From: Boswellia sacra
Lineage: Eukaryota; Streptophyta; Magnoliopsida; Sapindales; Burseraceae
Assembly: GCA_013180625.2 (NCBI GenBank)
Contig: SNVD02000545.1
Coordinates: 1 to 64,000 of the forward strand
Length of the DNA stretch: 64,000 nt
Reading direction: 5' to 3'
Position numbers and translations under genes: made by a program. Below, piece after piece: positions 33,413 through 45,801 of the stretch (the stretch's first letter is position 1; each line of letters begins with the position of its first letter). The notes under the pieces are model-generated. The model made no database searches. It saw only the letters and a list, made by a program, of their open reading frames with translations, and was not told where the DNA came from.

Positions 33413-35849
33413 CCCCATTTAAAAACTGGTATTAAACATTTACACCATCCCCTCCCTACCCCTATATTATAACCCTTTATTGCTATCCAAAATAGGTTGG
33501 ATTTTTACTAGTCCTCATACCGATGGGTTTTTTTTTTTAATGCCTACCATTCAATACAACTCATACAAATGTCTTATAAATTCGACAAGTACGATGGGTT
33601 TGACAGTAGATTTATATAAAAATGAGTTGAAAAGAAGAATATTTCTATATGATTACATTAATTTATTTGGACAATCAAGGAATTTAGATACTATTAAAAA
33701 AAAACTCCATTCACGATATATGAGCCTAGACCTTGACCCTAAAAAGTCATGCTACGCCCAAAATTAACACACAAAAATCAACCTCAAATGGCTCCAAGTT
33801 CCAATTTAAGCCTAGACCCAAAATATATTTAGCATATGTGAGCATATTATAGAACATCATCATACTTTCATAAAAGTAAAAACTGTAAAAAAAAAAAAAA
33901 GTCGAATTTTAATAAATCTTTGCTTGTATAAGTCATTTCATGGCTACTTGCAACAGATCTTCTCATGTTGTTAGCTTTTGCCATGGTTTGTTTCTCAAAT
34001 TCCTAAGACATTTCTCTTCTAAGTCATTTTTCCCAAAACGTTGTATGCATTGGTCTAACATTTTTGTTATCTAGTAAATGAAGGCCCTTCCCTACTAGGG
34101 TGGCAAACTAGACATGGATGCTAGTACTTCTTTCTTAAGATCTCTTGATATGTTTACAACTTGCCTTTTCAGTGAGATACTTCAAACATCAATATTGATG
34201 ATGAATTTTTTAGTCTCTAAAAATTAATGTAAGAGACTAGTTTCAATTTCCTCAGAATACAGTTTGTAGTAGTAATACCAGTTGGTCCTATCTTTAGCCA
34301 CCCATAAACATACAGATCATTTTAAACCAATGAAGGATCCCAAAGTATCACTTAGTAGTCGACCTTTAACATTTACCACTTTTGAAAAAGATGACATGAG
34401 ATGGGTGGTATGCAAACTTATGCATTACAGCCATTCAAAAATATTTTGGGGTGGTTTTATGCAAATGGCTTTTAAGATGTTATTTATAATTCAATGGTGT
34501 AGAAAAAATTAACAATATGTTCTAGGTAGGAGATACTAATGATGCCAAAAGGCAATGTCACATTATTATATTGTGTTTTTTCCTTTGTGATGATCAAAAG
34601 GTAAACCATTAATTATTACTGATTTGTAACCTATGCTCTTTAGTACCAACTCTCAAATGGAAATGACAAATTGCCACTAGTATTGCATTCCAACTACTTG
34701 AATTTAAGAAAAAAATGTGAAAAAATAAAAAAAATATGGAGCAGTCCTTTAATTCCCATCCATTCACAATAAATGTCCATTTACTTACCCATGTATTGGT
34801 TACCAAGATCATATCATAAAAGCTACGGAAAATTTTATTTTCAAAATTTAGAGGAATTTGTTTTCTCAAATTAGGGCACAATCGCTCCATACTTTAATGA
34901 TACAGAGAAGGAAAAAATATGGAAAGGTCACTAGTAAACTCATGTTTAAGGATCCTATAAAGAACTAGCTAAAAGCTCAAGTCATAGATTCGAGATATAT
35001 GAATTGTCAAATCTTAATATACGAAATGATTATCTACCATCGACATCTTCAAATTCTCTAGTACCCATTACAATCTATTTTCTAAGCCCAACATTTATAA
35101 ATTGATGTTACATTAGAAAAAGTGATTACTAAAATTCATACATTAAAAAAAAAGGAATCATTTCATTGGTTGTTTTACCTTTTTTAAGTGTATATACAAA
35201 TTTTCATGACATTTGAACAAGCCGTCACATTATTTATAACACTTAGAGAACTAGCTTACTTGTATTTAGCACATGGATGTTGTGATAACTAATATACTTA
35301 TGCAAGTCATCAATATCCGAGAATGGTTGTGGTACATCTGATGTACCATAACAATTACAAGGCATGAAAAAAACCTATTAATGTGACCAAAAAAAATGTA
35401 TGCAAAGAAAACTACCATTTTTAACAATCTTGTCAAAGCACACACCAAAAAAATGGCCACTTCTTTCATCAGATTCTAGGAAACAATTAGGTTTATGAAA
35501 AGAGAAACAAAATGACATTCACGTTACCTTGAATCGGTTGGGAAGATATTGAGGCAACTGCCTTAGAGAGCAATTCATAAACCTTTCTCTAAATTTGATT
35601 GTTTTTCATCTCTTCCTTTGCCCAAAGACAATGTCAAGATATAATAAAACATCAAGAGAAAGTAAATATAGCAACGAGAATATCTATTACATCTTTGCCC
35701 CTAACAAAAAACAAATAACAGATGTTAATTGTGATAATGATATACAGAAAGCACCAAGAGTTGGGATATAACTCATCTATGAGGGTTTTAACCAATCTCC
35801 TTCTCGTATGTGAATATATAAATTTTTAATGCCTATAGTAAGTTTTCTT
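33413..35849. other. AT-rich DNA, no recognisable gene
   Basis: Only short frames. The minus-strand frame at 34609-34890 shows no family resemblance I recognise. Confidence 0.5.
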
Positions 35850-35882
35850 AATCAATCGCTATAACTTAGCTAAAATGTTAAG

Positions 35883-36818
35883 TGTTGGGTTTTGCAGCAT
35901 ATGGAAGTTACGATAATATAACTGAAAACAGTAATGTAAATTAGAGCAGGATTTTTACGTGGTTCAATTATAACCAACCTACATCGACGAGCAATAAGAG
36001 TTGCAATCTACTATGTTGTATGTGTTTACACTCGACTTAGGACTCTTTAGAGTGGTAGACACTCGCTCACTCACTAACCTAATCTATGTAAACTTGATCA
36101 ACCCTGATCACAACTATAGTCCTTCACACACTCTTCTAATGCTACTCTTTTTTTGTCACGATTATCTTAACTACACACAGTTAAGAATAACATAACACCC
36201 GTAACTGGTACAGACACATGTGATTACTCAACTTCCTTAAGCTCACACGATCTATAACCATTAACCAAAGTCTAAAGCTTTACACAAGACATAAAAAACA
36301 AATAAAAAACGCACTCAAACTTGCTCTTGCTTACTCTCTCTCAATTTGCCTTGAATGCGTTGAATGCCTTGAATACCTTCCTCCAAAGCTATAAAGATAG
36401 CTTTAGATAGTATTGGATATCAATTGTAATCTTGTCAAGATCCTGTAGAATCTCAATAAAACTCATAAGGAAAGTTTGGACAATAATAAAATATTATAGA
36501 AAGTGATAATTATACTCTAGTTTAATATCCCAATCTAATAAGAGATAATTAATGCAAATATAAAACTTTCTATTTCAACTAGGATATCAAATCCAAACTT
36601 ATTCCTATTCAACTAGGATACCAAATCCAAACTTATTCCTATTTAACTACGATACCATATCAAAACTTATCCTATTTTAATTAAAATTCTCCTAATACAA
36701 AACATCTATATAAAATAAATGAGATTAGGAAAATATTCATATTTAATATTTTTATCACATGATGACAAATTACTCATGTGCAATGCACATGTCATGTGTG
36801 CCACCTCTAGAACCAACA
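35883..36818. mobile_element. Solo LTR (probably Ty1/copia)
   Basis: Begins TGTTGGG and ends CCAACA, a typical LTR inverted end, flanked by the perfect 5-bp duplication TTAAG (35878-35882 and 36819-36823). The paralogous stretch near 49385-49400 (AAATGTTAAGGTTATA) shows the empty site. It contains a GTGGTTCAATTATAACC segment often seen in plant copia LTRs. There is no internal domain, so it arose by recombination between two LTRs. Confidence 0.9.
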
Positions 36819-37310
36819 TTAAGGTTATACATGGTTATTAACAAACCACAGAAACATTTGAGTCATAGCTGTAGTTAATGTAATTTTAAGCAAATTGTAT
36901 GCATATTTGCGAATAAAAATTTAGGTTGATCAATTTCAATTTTTGTGCCTAGGGTATATGGATCAATGTGATTGATTAAAATATATCAAACTATGAAATT
37001 TCACTAAAATGATTAGTTCCCATTTATTATAACTAGGTTCAAAATTGTTGTACATGAAGCTTGAAGAACCTCAACACTGGCCCAAATGCTTCTCTCAATA
37101 TTACATTATTAGATTCTAATGCTCACACTAACTTTTATGCAAATTTTGTTAAGAATTGTCAAGCTTTTTGAAGCTCTTTAGTATTACAAGTTTCCTAGAC
37201 TGGTCCACGTCTTCCAACCAAATAGACTTTCATATTAATCATATTTGGAATAAATATACATAAATAAAATTAAAAAGAATCGATAGGCCTATATTTTGGA
37301 GATTAGCTTC
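36819..37310. repeat. Duplicated block, partner at 49388-49880
   Basis: Shares long runs with 49388-49880, from TTAAGGTTATA through a GATAGGCCTAT end. Non-coding. The pair brackets related repeats and shows an older segmental duplication or a repeat family. Confidence 0.7.
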
Positions 37311-39029
37311 AGTGCATCTGCTGTTTCAATACAGCACGTACTATAGCAAGAGGCGTTGGATGGCGGCCATTTGACGGCCATCTATAATAAAAGACAACAA
37401 AAAAAATGAAAGGGCAGCAGCGGGTGTTGCAAAGTGCCCCACCCCACCACCACCCCACCCCCCCACAAAACTTAGAATTTTATAAAATAAAAAAGAATAT
37501 ATTATACTTTCTGAAATTTTATTTATATTCTTAGGCTTTTGCTTTGTGTCAAGATGAGATGAAAGTGTTGAGAGACATGATCCAGTAGAAGATGAGCTAC
37601 TGCCAGAGGCTGCGAAGCTAGTTGCTTATAATATTAAATAAGAAAGTAATTAAATTACTTGTGGACCAATAATATTTGTAGTTCAATAAATAAAATTAAG
37701 AAATTTGTAACGAATTATTAAAATAAATAAACAAGTAATTATAATTACTTGCAGATAAAAAATATTCATCGTTCAGTATATAAAATTTAGACTTTTATTG
37801 TGTAAATATATTTTAACTTTTACAAATAAATAAGGAAATTAAATTCATAGTTATAAAATAAAGAAAGTAGACATTATTTTTTTAATTTTAAGTTATTTTA
37901 CCTCAGTATTTATATATGGAAGAATAAAAATAAATTAACAATAAAGATAACATAAATATAAAAAAAAAAGATTATAAGTAAATTTTACCAAAATTAATCT
38001 AATATGCAAAAAAAAAAGAAAAAAAGAAAAATATATTAAGAAAATATTGAAAGTTAATTTTACCAAAATAATATAATATTCAAGAAAAAAACTAAATAAA
38101 CAACAAATATAAATATTGAGAAAATATTGAAAGTTAATTTTACCAAAGTAATCTAATATGTAAGAAAAGGGACTAGCTAGATTCCAGCTAGTTTAACGAA
38201 CGTGACAATTAGTGCAATGAGCGAAGAAGAAACAAAAATATAAACTGGTCACACCTCGGTTACCAAAACTGGCTCCCTTCCCGCTTGTCATAGATGCTTT
38301 TCCTGCTTGTCATAGATGCACCTACTACACCATATTTTATTAATGTTTGCTCAAATTATTAAAAATATATATAAATAGATATTATATAATTGTGAGTATA
38401 TTAAGATATAAATAAATAGAATAATATTATTAGCAAAATACAGTGCGACCTAATGCTTTATTATCATTTACAATTGTACGTTATTTTTTACTAAGATAAT
38501 ATAATATGAAATATCTAAAAGTACGTACAAAACAATATTAAAAAAATAAGATTTCTAATAACCCTCAAGTAATTCAATATATAGATGTAATTGTAATATT
38601 ATAAATTTAAATTATGCATTATATCTAAAAATAAAACGTTATAAGTAATTAAAGAAAAAATATAAATAATAAAAGAAATCAACAAATAAAACAATAGAAT
38701 AAAAGTCATAAACTGTGCTTATGCAAGCATAAACGAAATTACTGTTTATAAAATAAAAACTACACGTTATTTTTTAATAACGTGTAGAGTTACTTTAAAA
38801 AAAAAAAAAATCTAATATGCAAGAATGCAAATTACATAAATTCAAATAGTTTTTTATGACCAAAACCTCTCAATTTTGTATATAGATTTAAAGACAAATT
38901 AGTTATCAATCTTTAAAAGCTATTGTTATTAATTGAAAAACATATATATGAAAAAAATTATGTTTAAGATAATAAAAGTTAAAAAATAAAAAAATTTTAA
39001 AAATAAAAAATATTAATGTTATTATTATT
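37311..39029. other. AT-rich DNA, no gene; small repeats
   Basis: 37530-37625 resembles 45607-45715 (TTTGCT, TGTCAAGATGAGA). A 22-bp unit (GCTTGTCATAGATG) is repeated at 38277-38318. A perfect 12-bp hairpin lies at 38760-38787. Confidence 0.5.
38760..38787. repeat. 12-bp perfect hairpin
   Basis: CTACACGTTATT (38760-38771), a 4-T loop, then its exact complement (38776-38787). Confidence 0.85.
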
Positions 39030-41250
39030 TGTAATTTCGTATATAAGTCATAAACGAGTATATAATAGTTGTAAACAAGTTCATAAAAGTCATGAATGGA
39101 CATATAAAAGTCATGAACAAACATTCTGTCCATCTGAAGAGAGCTATTCAGAGTTTCACTATTCCACATAGATCTCGTACATGTGAAAAAAAAAAAAGTT
39201 AGGACGTATAAATGTTGCGAATGGCCTATGCTAAAGGGCCATTTGCAATTTTGTGTAAAAGTTAGAGGTGGAAATTCGTGTTAAGCGTGTCAACTAATTT
39301 AATTATTTGTGTTGAGATATGAAATATGGATTCGACACAGTTATTAAACGTGTCATCCACATGTTATAATCGTGTCATACTTAATTCACCTAATTTACTT
39401 AATTGTTTAACTTAATTATGCATAATATATCATATTCTATAAATTTATATCAATTAAATTATTAAAATCATCATAATTTATTATTATGTAAATTAATTTA
39501 CTTTATAATATAAAATTTTTAGTTTTATAATATATATATTGTAAGTAGATAAAAATTCATATCAATAAATAAGCTTGCATGTTAAAAATTGATAAGATAT
39601 GTTTAACTATTTATGTCACTAAACAGATTAGCGTGTTGAACACCCTCAATACGAATCCGACACATTTATTAATTGTATATCATGTTCGTATCGTATTCAT
39701 ATTGTGCTCACATGTCGTAACTCAAATTGTCAACCCTGATAAAAGTAATAAACATTTATGTAGAAGTCGTAAAGATGTATAAAAATCGTAAATGACTATA
39801 CAAAAGTCGCAAACAATGCTAGTTTTCATCTCAAGGGAGGTATAACCATAATTTCATTGTAAAAGTTGTAAATATGCGTATAAATCTTACAAATAATGTT
39901 GAAAAGTTGTAAATAGATGTATAGATATCATAAATGCCTAAAAGAAAGTTGTAGCAGACTGATAAATGCCGTAAATGGTTTACACTAAGAATGGTCATTT
40001 GTAATTTTGTATAAGAGTCATAAATAGTATAAAAGTCGTAAATAGATGTATAACAGTCATAAATACCTAAAAAAATGTTGTGAGCCAACATATAAATGTC
40101 GTAAACAGTCTGTGCTGAGAAATGGTCATTTGTAGTTTTGTATAAAAGTCATATATTTAGTTGTAAAAGTTGTAAATGGTCGTACAAAAGTCATAAACAA
40201 GGTTACTTTTCATCCCAAGTAAAAGATAACTAAAGTTTTACTATAACAGTCATAAATGGGCGTATAAATGTCGAAAATTAATGTATAAAAGCTGTAAACA
40301 AGCATACAAATATCGAGCAAATGAATATATATATGTAAGTCGTAAATGGATGTATAAATATCATAAATGCCTAAAAAATGTCATAAATGGATGCCTAAAT
40401 ATCATAAACGGCCTATGCTGGGAAATGGCCAGTTGTAATTTTGTATACAAGACGTAAACTTAGTTTTAAAATCGTAAATATGTATATAAAAGTCATAAAT
40501 AACTGTATAAAAATCGTTATCAAGATTGTTTTTCATCCCATGAAGAGATAACTAAAATTTCATTGTAAACGAGCATATAAATTTCGCAAATGAATATATA
40601 AAAATTGTAAACAGATGTATACATATTACAATTGAATGCATAAAAGTCGTAAATCAATGTATAATTATCATAAATACCTAAAAAAACAGTTGCAAACAAA
40701 TGTATAAATATCGTAAATAAGGTTACTTTTCAAACATGTTCATTTGCAATTTTGTAGAAATATTGTAAATAGGTATGTAATATTCATCAATGAATATACA
40801 AAAGTCGTAAATATCTATATAAAAGTTGTAAACGAGGTTACTTTTTATCCTAAGGGAGACAAACAAAATTTCACTATTTCATATAAATGTCGCAAATAAA
40901 TGTATAAAAGTCATAAATAGGGGTATAAAAATCATATATTAATGTATAAAAGCCATAGATGTACGTATCAAAGTCATAAATTCATTTAAAAGTTGTCAAC
41001 AGATGTATAAATAATATAAATGCCTTAAAAATGTTGTACACAGACTTATAATAGTTATAATAGCCTAATTTGAGAAACAGATATTTGATATCTAGTAAAA
41101 AGTAGTAAACGGATATATAAAAGTTATAAATAGATATATAAAAATCATAAATTCATTTAAGAGTCATCAATAGATGTATAAGTGTCATAAATGCCTAAAA
41201 AATGCCGTACACAGACTTATGGAAGTTGTAACAACCTATTCACCTGCATA
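39030..41250. repeat. Degenerate minisatellite of a TATAAAAGTCGTAAAT motif
   Basis: Dozens of copies of a unit close to TATAAAAGTCGTAAATG, with T/C and G/A variants (GTCATAAAT, GTTGTAAAC), run for 2.2 kb. They are grouped into larger repeats of about 310-380 bp, marked by ATTTGTAATTTTGTATA (near 40005, 40130, 40432, 40742) and TTTTCATCCCAAG-type segments (near 39820, 40205, 40525, 40840). There is no open reading frame. Not a family I recognise. Confidence 0.8.
39263..39739. mobile_element. MITE inside the minisatellite (hAT-like, tentative)
   Basis: Left end TAGAGGTGGAAATTCGTGTT and right end, as complement, TCAGGGTTGACAATTTGAG form imperfect inverted repeats. TAAAAGT flanks both sides (39256-39262, 39740-39746). 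The sequence lacks the surrounding minisatellite motif and contains tracts such as GTGTCATAC. Size and ends fit a hAT-type MITE. Confidence 0.6.
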
Positions 41251-44200
41251 TTTTGAGTTGAAATAAAATTAGATTTCACCTTCATTTTTTAAATTTACAA
41301 AAAAAAAAAATACAACTTCAGTTGTCGTTTTAAATTGACATAAAATTACCATTTCACCCTTGAAATTACAATTTCTGAAAGTATGATTGACCCAAGCTAA
41401 TTGATTCAATTGAAATTACCATTTTACCCCTAAACATATATTGCTAACTTTAAATTGAATTATAAAAGTAATGCTTAACAAGCTTTAATAAAAATACATC
41501 CATAATCCATAATGAGCTTTAAAATTCATATATATCATCAATCCATAAAATTCAAAAAAATCAACCATTCATCGTTTAATGACATACAAATCTTTATTTT
41601 ACAACTAAAAATCTAAGTCCATAAATCAATGTTGTAGGCTCAACCCGAAAGCATATGAAACCTATTAATCAAAACATAAAATTAGTAAATTACATTTAAT
41701 TATAAAAAAATTATATAATCGAAAAAATAAATTGTTCAAGTATTCCAAACAATAAATATAAAATTTCATTGACAACATGAGGACAATTAATATAGCATAT
41801 TTGTCTAAATAAGTTCTCGTTCTTATGGACCTTATAAAATTATCTAAACTTATATATCTCCAAAAATTGCAATACAAATGCCACAACTACAGAGTGCATC
41901 ATAGTTAATATATCACTCTCAAAAGGAAGTTAACTGTATAAGAAAATATAAATTACTATTCTTGGAAAATTATTTAATATGCCATTTAAACTATTCAATA
42001 GTGGAAAAATCAAACTTACATCGCCAATATATGGCTCCTGGAGATCACAAATTGTGGCCTAAAAAGTATAGAGAAACTGTCATGGCACATATATCATATT
42101 TTGAATTCTGATTATCATATGTCAAAGTTCAACTATTGACCAACTATGAAATAATTGAGAACTTGAAAAGGTAGTAGTTGAATGAAAAATTCATACCTTT
42201 GGCCAAAATTTGAGATTTTAATTAGTAAGTCAATCTCAGGTGTAGTTGGTTTCTCCTCTATAGATAAACAAAAGTATGGACAATTATATGGCTTTACTAA
42301 CAAGAATAAATCAAAATTTCTTCCACAGGAAGTAGATCATATAAATTAATTAAGATTAATAAGAGATTACTAAAAATTAGGATATTTGTCCAAAAGAGAT
42401 TAAATTAAAAATTTGAAAAATAAATGTCAAAGAGAAGAGAAACTTCTTTATTAAAGAGAAATTCTTCTTCATCAAAGGGAGGCGCATATATCAATTAAGA
42501 ATATATCATTGGTGCATACTTACTAATTAGTATTAATAAGAAATTACTAAAAGTTAGGATATTTAAAGGGTTTACCTCCTGGGCTTAATGATGCTGCTGA
42601 TAACTTTTAAGATTCTCAGCTTTGCTTCTTTCTTTGAGCCTAATAGACCGATAAACCCTGTCACAAGCATCTATTAGCTTTTGGGTTCTAGTAGCTAAGA
42701 GCAACAAAGATATGAAACAAAAAGACTGATAATAAAATCCAAAAGGTTCTAAGAATGTGCAATCATATAAAATGAACTTAAATTGAACAATCAAATTTCA
42801 AATACTACGATAAACACATACCAAAGATTTTGCAGTTAATGTCTTGATTACCCACTCCAAACAGCGATGAATAGGAAAAAATAGTGTAAATATTTCAAAG
42901 ATATCAATTGTTTTTAGAATAGATCTTGATCATGCTTTTATAGGCACGAGAACTGATAGATTAATAAAACTTGACATAAGCAAATTCAGTTCATATGAGA
43001 AATATTGCATTATCAACAAAGTTACTTTCTTGCATGTTAACTATGCAAATGCACTTTAAAGTTAAGCCATGGACAAGATTTATCTTTAGCCTTCTTATCA
43101 TTACCAATATCAATAAAAATCTAAGCAAGAAGAGATGAAAAAAACAAGAAAATAAAAATCTGGTATAACACAAACAGGCCTACTAATGATATCACCAACA
43201 ATAGATTTCCTATAGTAATTAACTAATTCAGAGCACAAGAAGAATAGCAAACTGAACTAAGATAAGATGAATAGCTATTACAAGGCAGGCAAGCATACAT
43301 TCAATTAACCTGATAATTGATTGAATTAGTAATAATTAACAAAGTAATAAAATAAGGAGACATAACGTAAAAAATGAAAACAGAAAAAGTAATATCAAAA
43401 TCAAAAAACCTAAAATGATTCCTAAAGAAGCCAGAGTAACAGACAATGATGACCTACATAGGCATAGTCACAATCAAATTTTGATGGCAAAGATCCCTGA
43501 GCCTAATAACCAAAGAAGAGACAGATAGCATTAATTTTATTTCCTTTGTATGTGCCTTCTTTCTATTCGAAACAAGAAAGACATTAGCAGTTTAAAAAAT
43601 TCCATCATAATTAACATTAGATAAACCAAGTGTGTGGTGGAAAACTAGTAAAAAGGGACCAAGTCCCAGGCAGTTTTTGGATTCCAAAACTCACTGTCCC
43701 ATAACCTTCAAGTGTAGATTACATTTTTCAAGTTATTAGAACTAAGATTTCTCTTCTATTAAAATTCATCCAAAATATTCTCTACATATTAGGATATAGC
43801 TCATGACATATAGATAATATTTCAAGTGATTAGACGTAAGATTTCCGTTCTATTAACATTCATCCAAAATGCTCTTTACAGTTTAGAATATAGCTCATAA
43901 CATATATATAATATGATAGGTTTTGTACCATTATTATTCTTTATTCAAGAGAGTAGGGTATGCAATCTCCAGTATCCAGGTCTTAAAGAAAACTAGTGTC
44001 AACATTATCGCATGTTATCTCTTTCTCAAGTCTTCAACTTTGTAACCTTTATGTGCAAGTGCCGAGTGCTAAAAGCAAACTTCTTAACTTTTAATATATA
44101 CAATAATTTTCCAATAACTAGAAGCAACTACAATGAATTTACAATGATTTCTGCTCTAGATATAAGCCTCCAACCAACCTTCAATATCAAAGATTAAAAA

Positions 44201-45801
44201 AAAAAAGAAGCATGTAGGACCTGAATAATAGCTAATATCCAGGCCATCACCAATACTTTCGTCTGTGCTTGTAAGATATTTTTTATCAGAGAATTCATTT
44301 CATAAGCAAATTAGTGAGGCAGCACCCAAAGAGAAAATTTACTGCACCTAAATTTTATTACATGGTTATTACATATGCACACTACTATAACTATTGCATC
44401 TATGTAAGGCTACTCTTTGTGGTAGCAAGGCTTCACTTTGTTGATGAATCTGAATATATCTACATTCATTATACGCTATTATTTAAATATATTTGAGACT
44501 TTGACTAAAGCTCTAAACATGTCAGTAGAATAATTAAGATTTCATTTGGAACAAACTACAGTAGAAATAAAATCGAGCTAAAGTAGTTTGATGTAGACTA
44601 TCTCAAAGTGAAGTATTGTGATTAAGCTATCTAGTAGCTATTAGCTATCAGCTATCAGCAATAAATGTTACCTAATAATTCCTTTAATTCTTGCCTTCTT
44701 AGTCAGCTATATATATGTACTCATACAGTTCAATTGTTCTGAAACCATCATTACAACTTGTAATTTGGACCAACTTTTGCCAATTGTCAATGAACTAAGT
44801 TTCCAATCCTCTAGATACAGAACAAACTAGTAAGGTGTCAAGCAAATATTTCGATTACCTGTATGCTAACTGCATGCTCAAAATCAATTCAAACTTTCAT
44901 TTTTGGTTGATTCTCTGTTTCATATATTAATCTATTACAAATGCAATGATCAAATGATTGGCCAATTGGCCAATCATGTTGTAAATTGAAGACATCCTTA
45001 TTTAAGTAAGTCATAAAAACTAAAAAGCTCTAAAATGAAAGTGCAAACATGTGGCAATTAGTGAATTTCCTGGTAGGCAAATTGAATATTCAAAGCTAAT
45101 TGATAGAATATTCTGCTATTTTGGAAATAAAGTAAACACATGCAAAACAAAAAAAAAATCCTAATTTACAAATCCTAACTTGCAAACCAAAATTAATTCA
45201 ACAAATAAATTCAGAACCTTCACAGAAGACAAGATGGCAAAGATTGAGTGGAAGCTTGAGGCTATAACTCGAACACTATAGAGGGTTATGATTCGTTTGG
45301 GAGTGACCTGGATGAAAGTACAGTCGCCATAAGTTAGATAAACCAGACCTCCAAGCACCATGGTATACCTAAGGTGACGATGGCTCCGTACTTCAAAAAT
45401 AGGGGATTATTGAGCAGGTGGGAACCAGCCTGGCCTCATTTCAGGTTAACCTGAGATATCCTAAGCCTTGGAGGGATGCTGCCCTGAAACCCTCTTTAAC
45501 AATCCCCCAGTGTAGTGAATCAGAGTTATAGGTTTTTCTTCACCTCTCTCTAATCTAATTCCTTCGGCAAGTAACTTGTGAGAAAATTGAAGGCAAAATT
45601 GATTATTAGGTCTTAGGGCCTTTGCTCTATGTCAAGATGAGAGGAAATAAGAGAGAGATGATCCAAGGACCGAAGATGAATACTACTGGGATACCAGGTT
45701 GCAAGTAAAACTTGTAAACAATAGCCTAGCAGAGGACAGTCGTTGGATTGGATACTTAAAATAACCTTGTGATCTGATGGCCAAACTACAGTGCAACTCA
45801 T
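41251..45801. other. AT-rich DNA, no recognisable gene
   Basis: 4.5 kb without a frame I can assign. The minus frame at 42585-42794 and the less AT-rich stretch at 45350-45530 showed no recognisable family. A perfect palindrome lies at 44954-44977. Confidence 0.55.
44954..44977. repeat. Perfect 24-bp palindrome
   Basis: Two inverted halves of ATGATTGGCCAA. Contains ATTGG/CCAAT on both strands. Confidence 0.9.

Noticed and set aside
34609..34890. 93-residue minus-strand frame as a gene
   Set aside because: No recognisable domain, no splice context and no neighbouring coding signal.
39030..41250. CRISPR-like array of short repeats
   Set aside because: Units are degenerate, lack uniform spacers, and the context is plant nuclear DNA.
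42585..42794. 69-residue minus-strand frame as a gene or exon
   Set aside because: The C-terminal part is charged and looks exon-like, but no family is recognisable and there are no supporting flanking exons.
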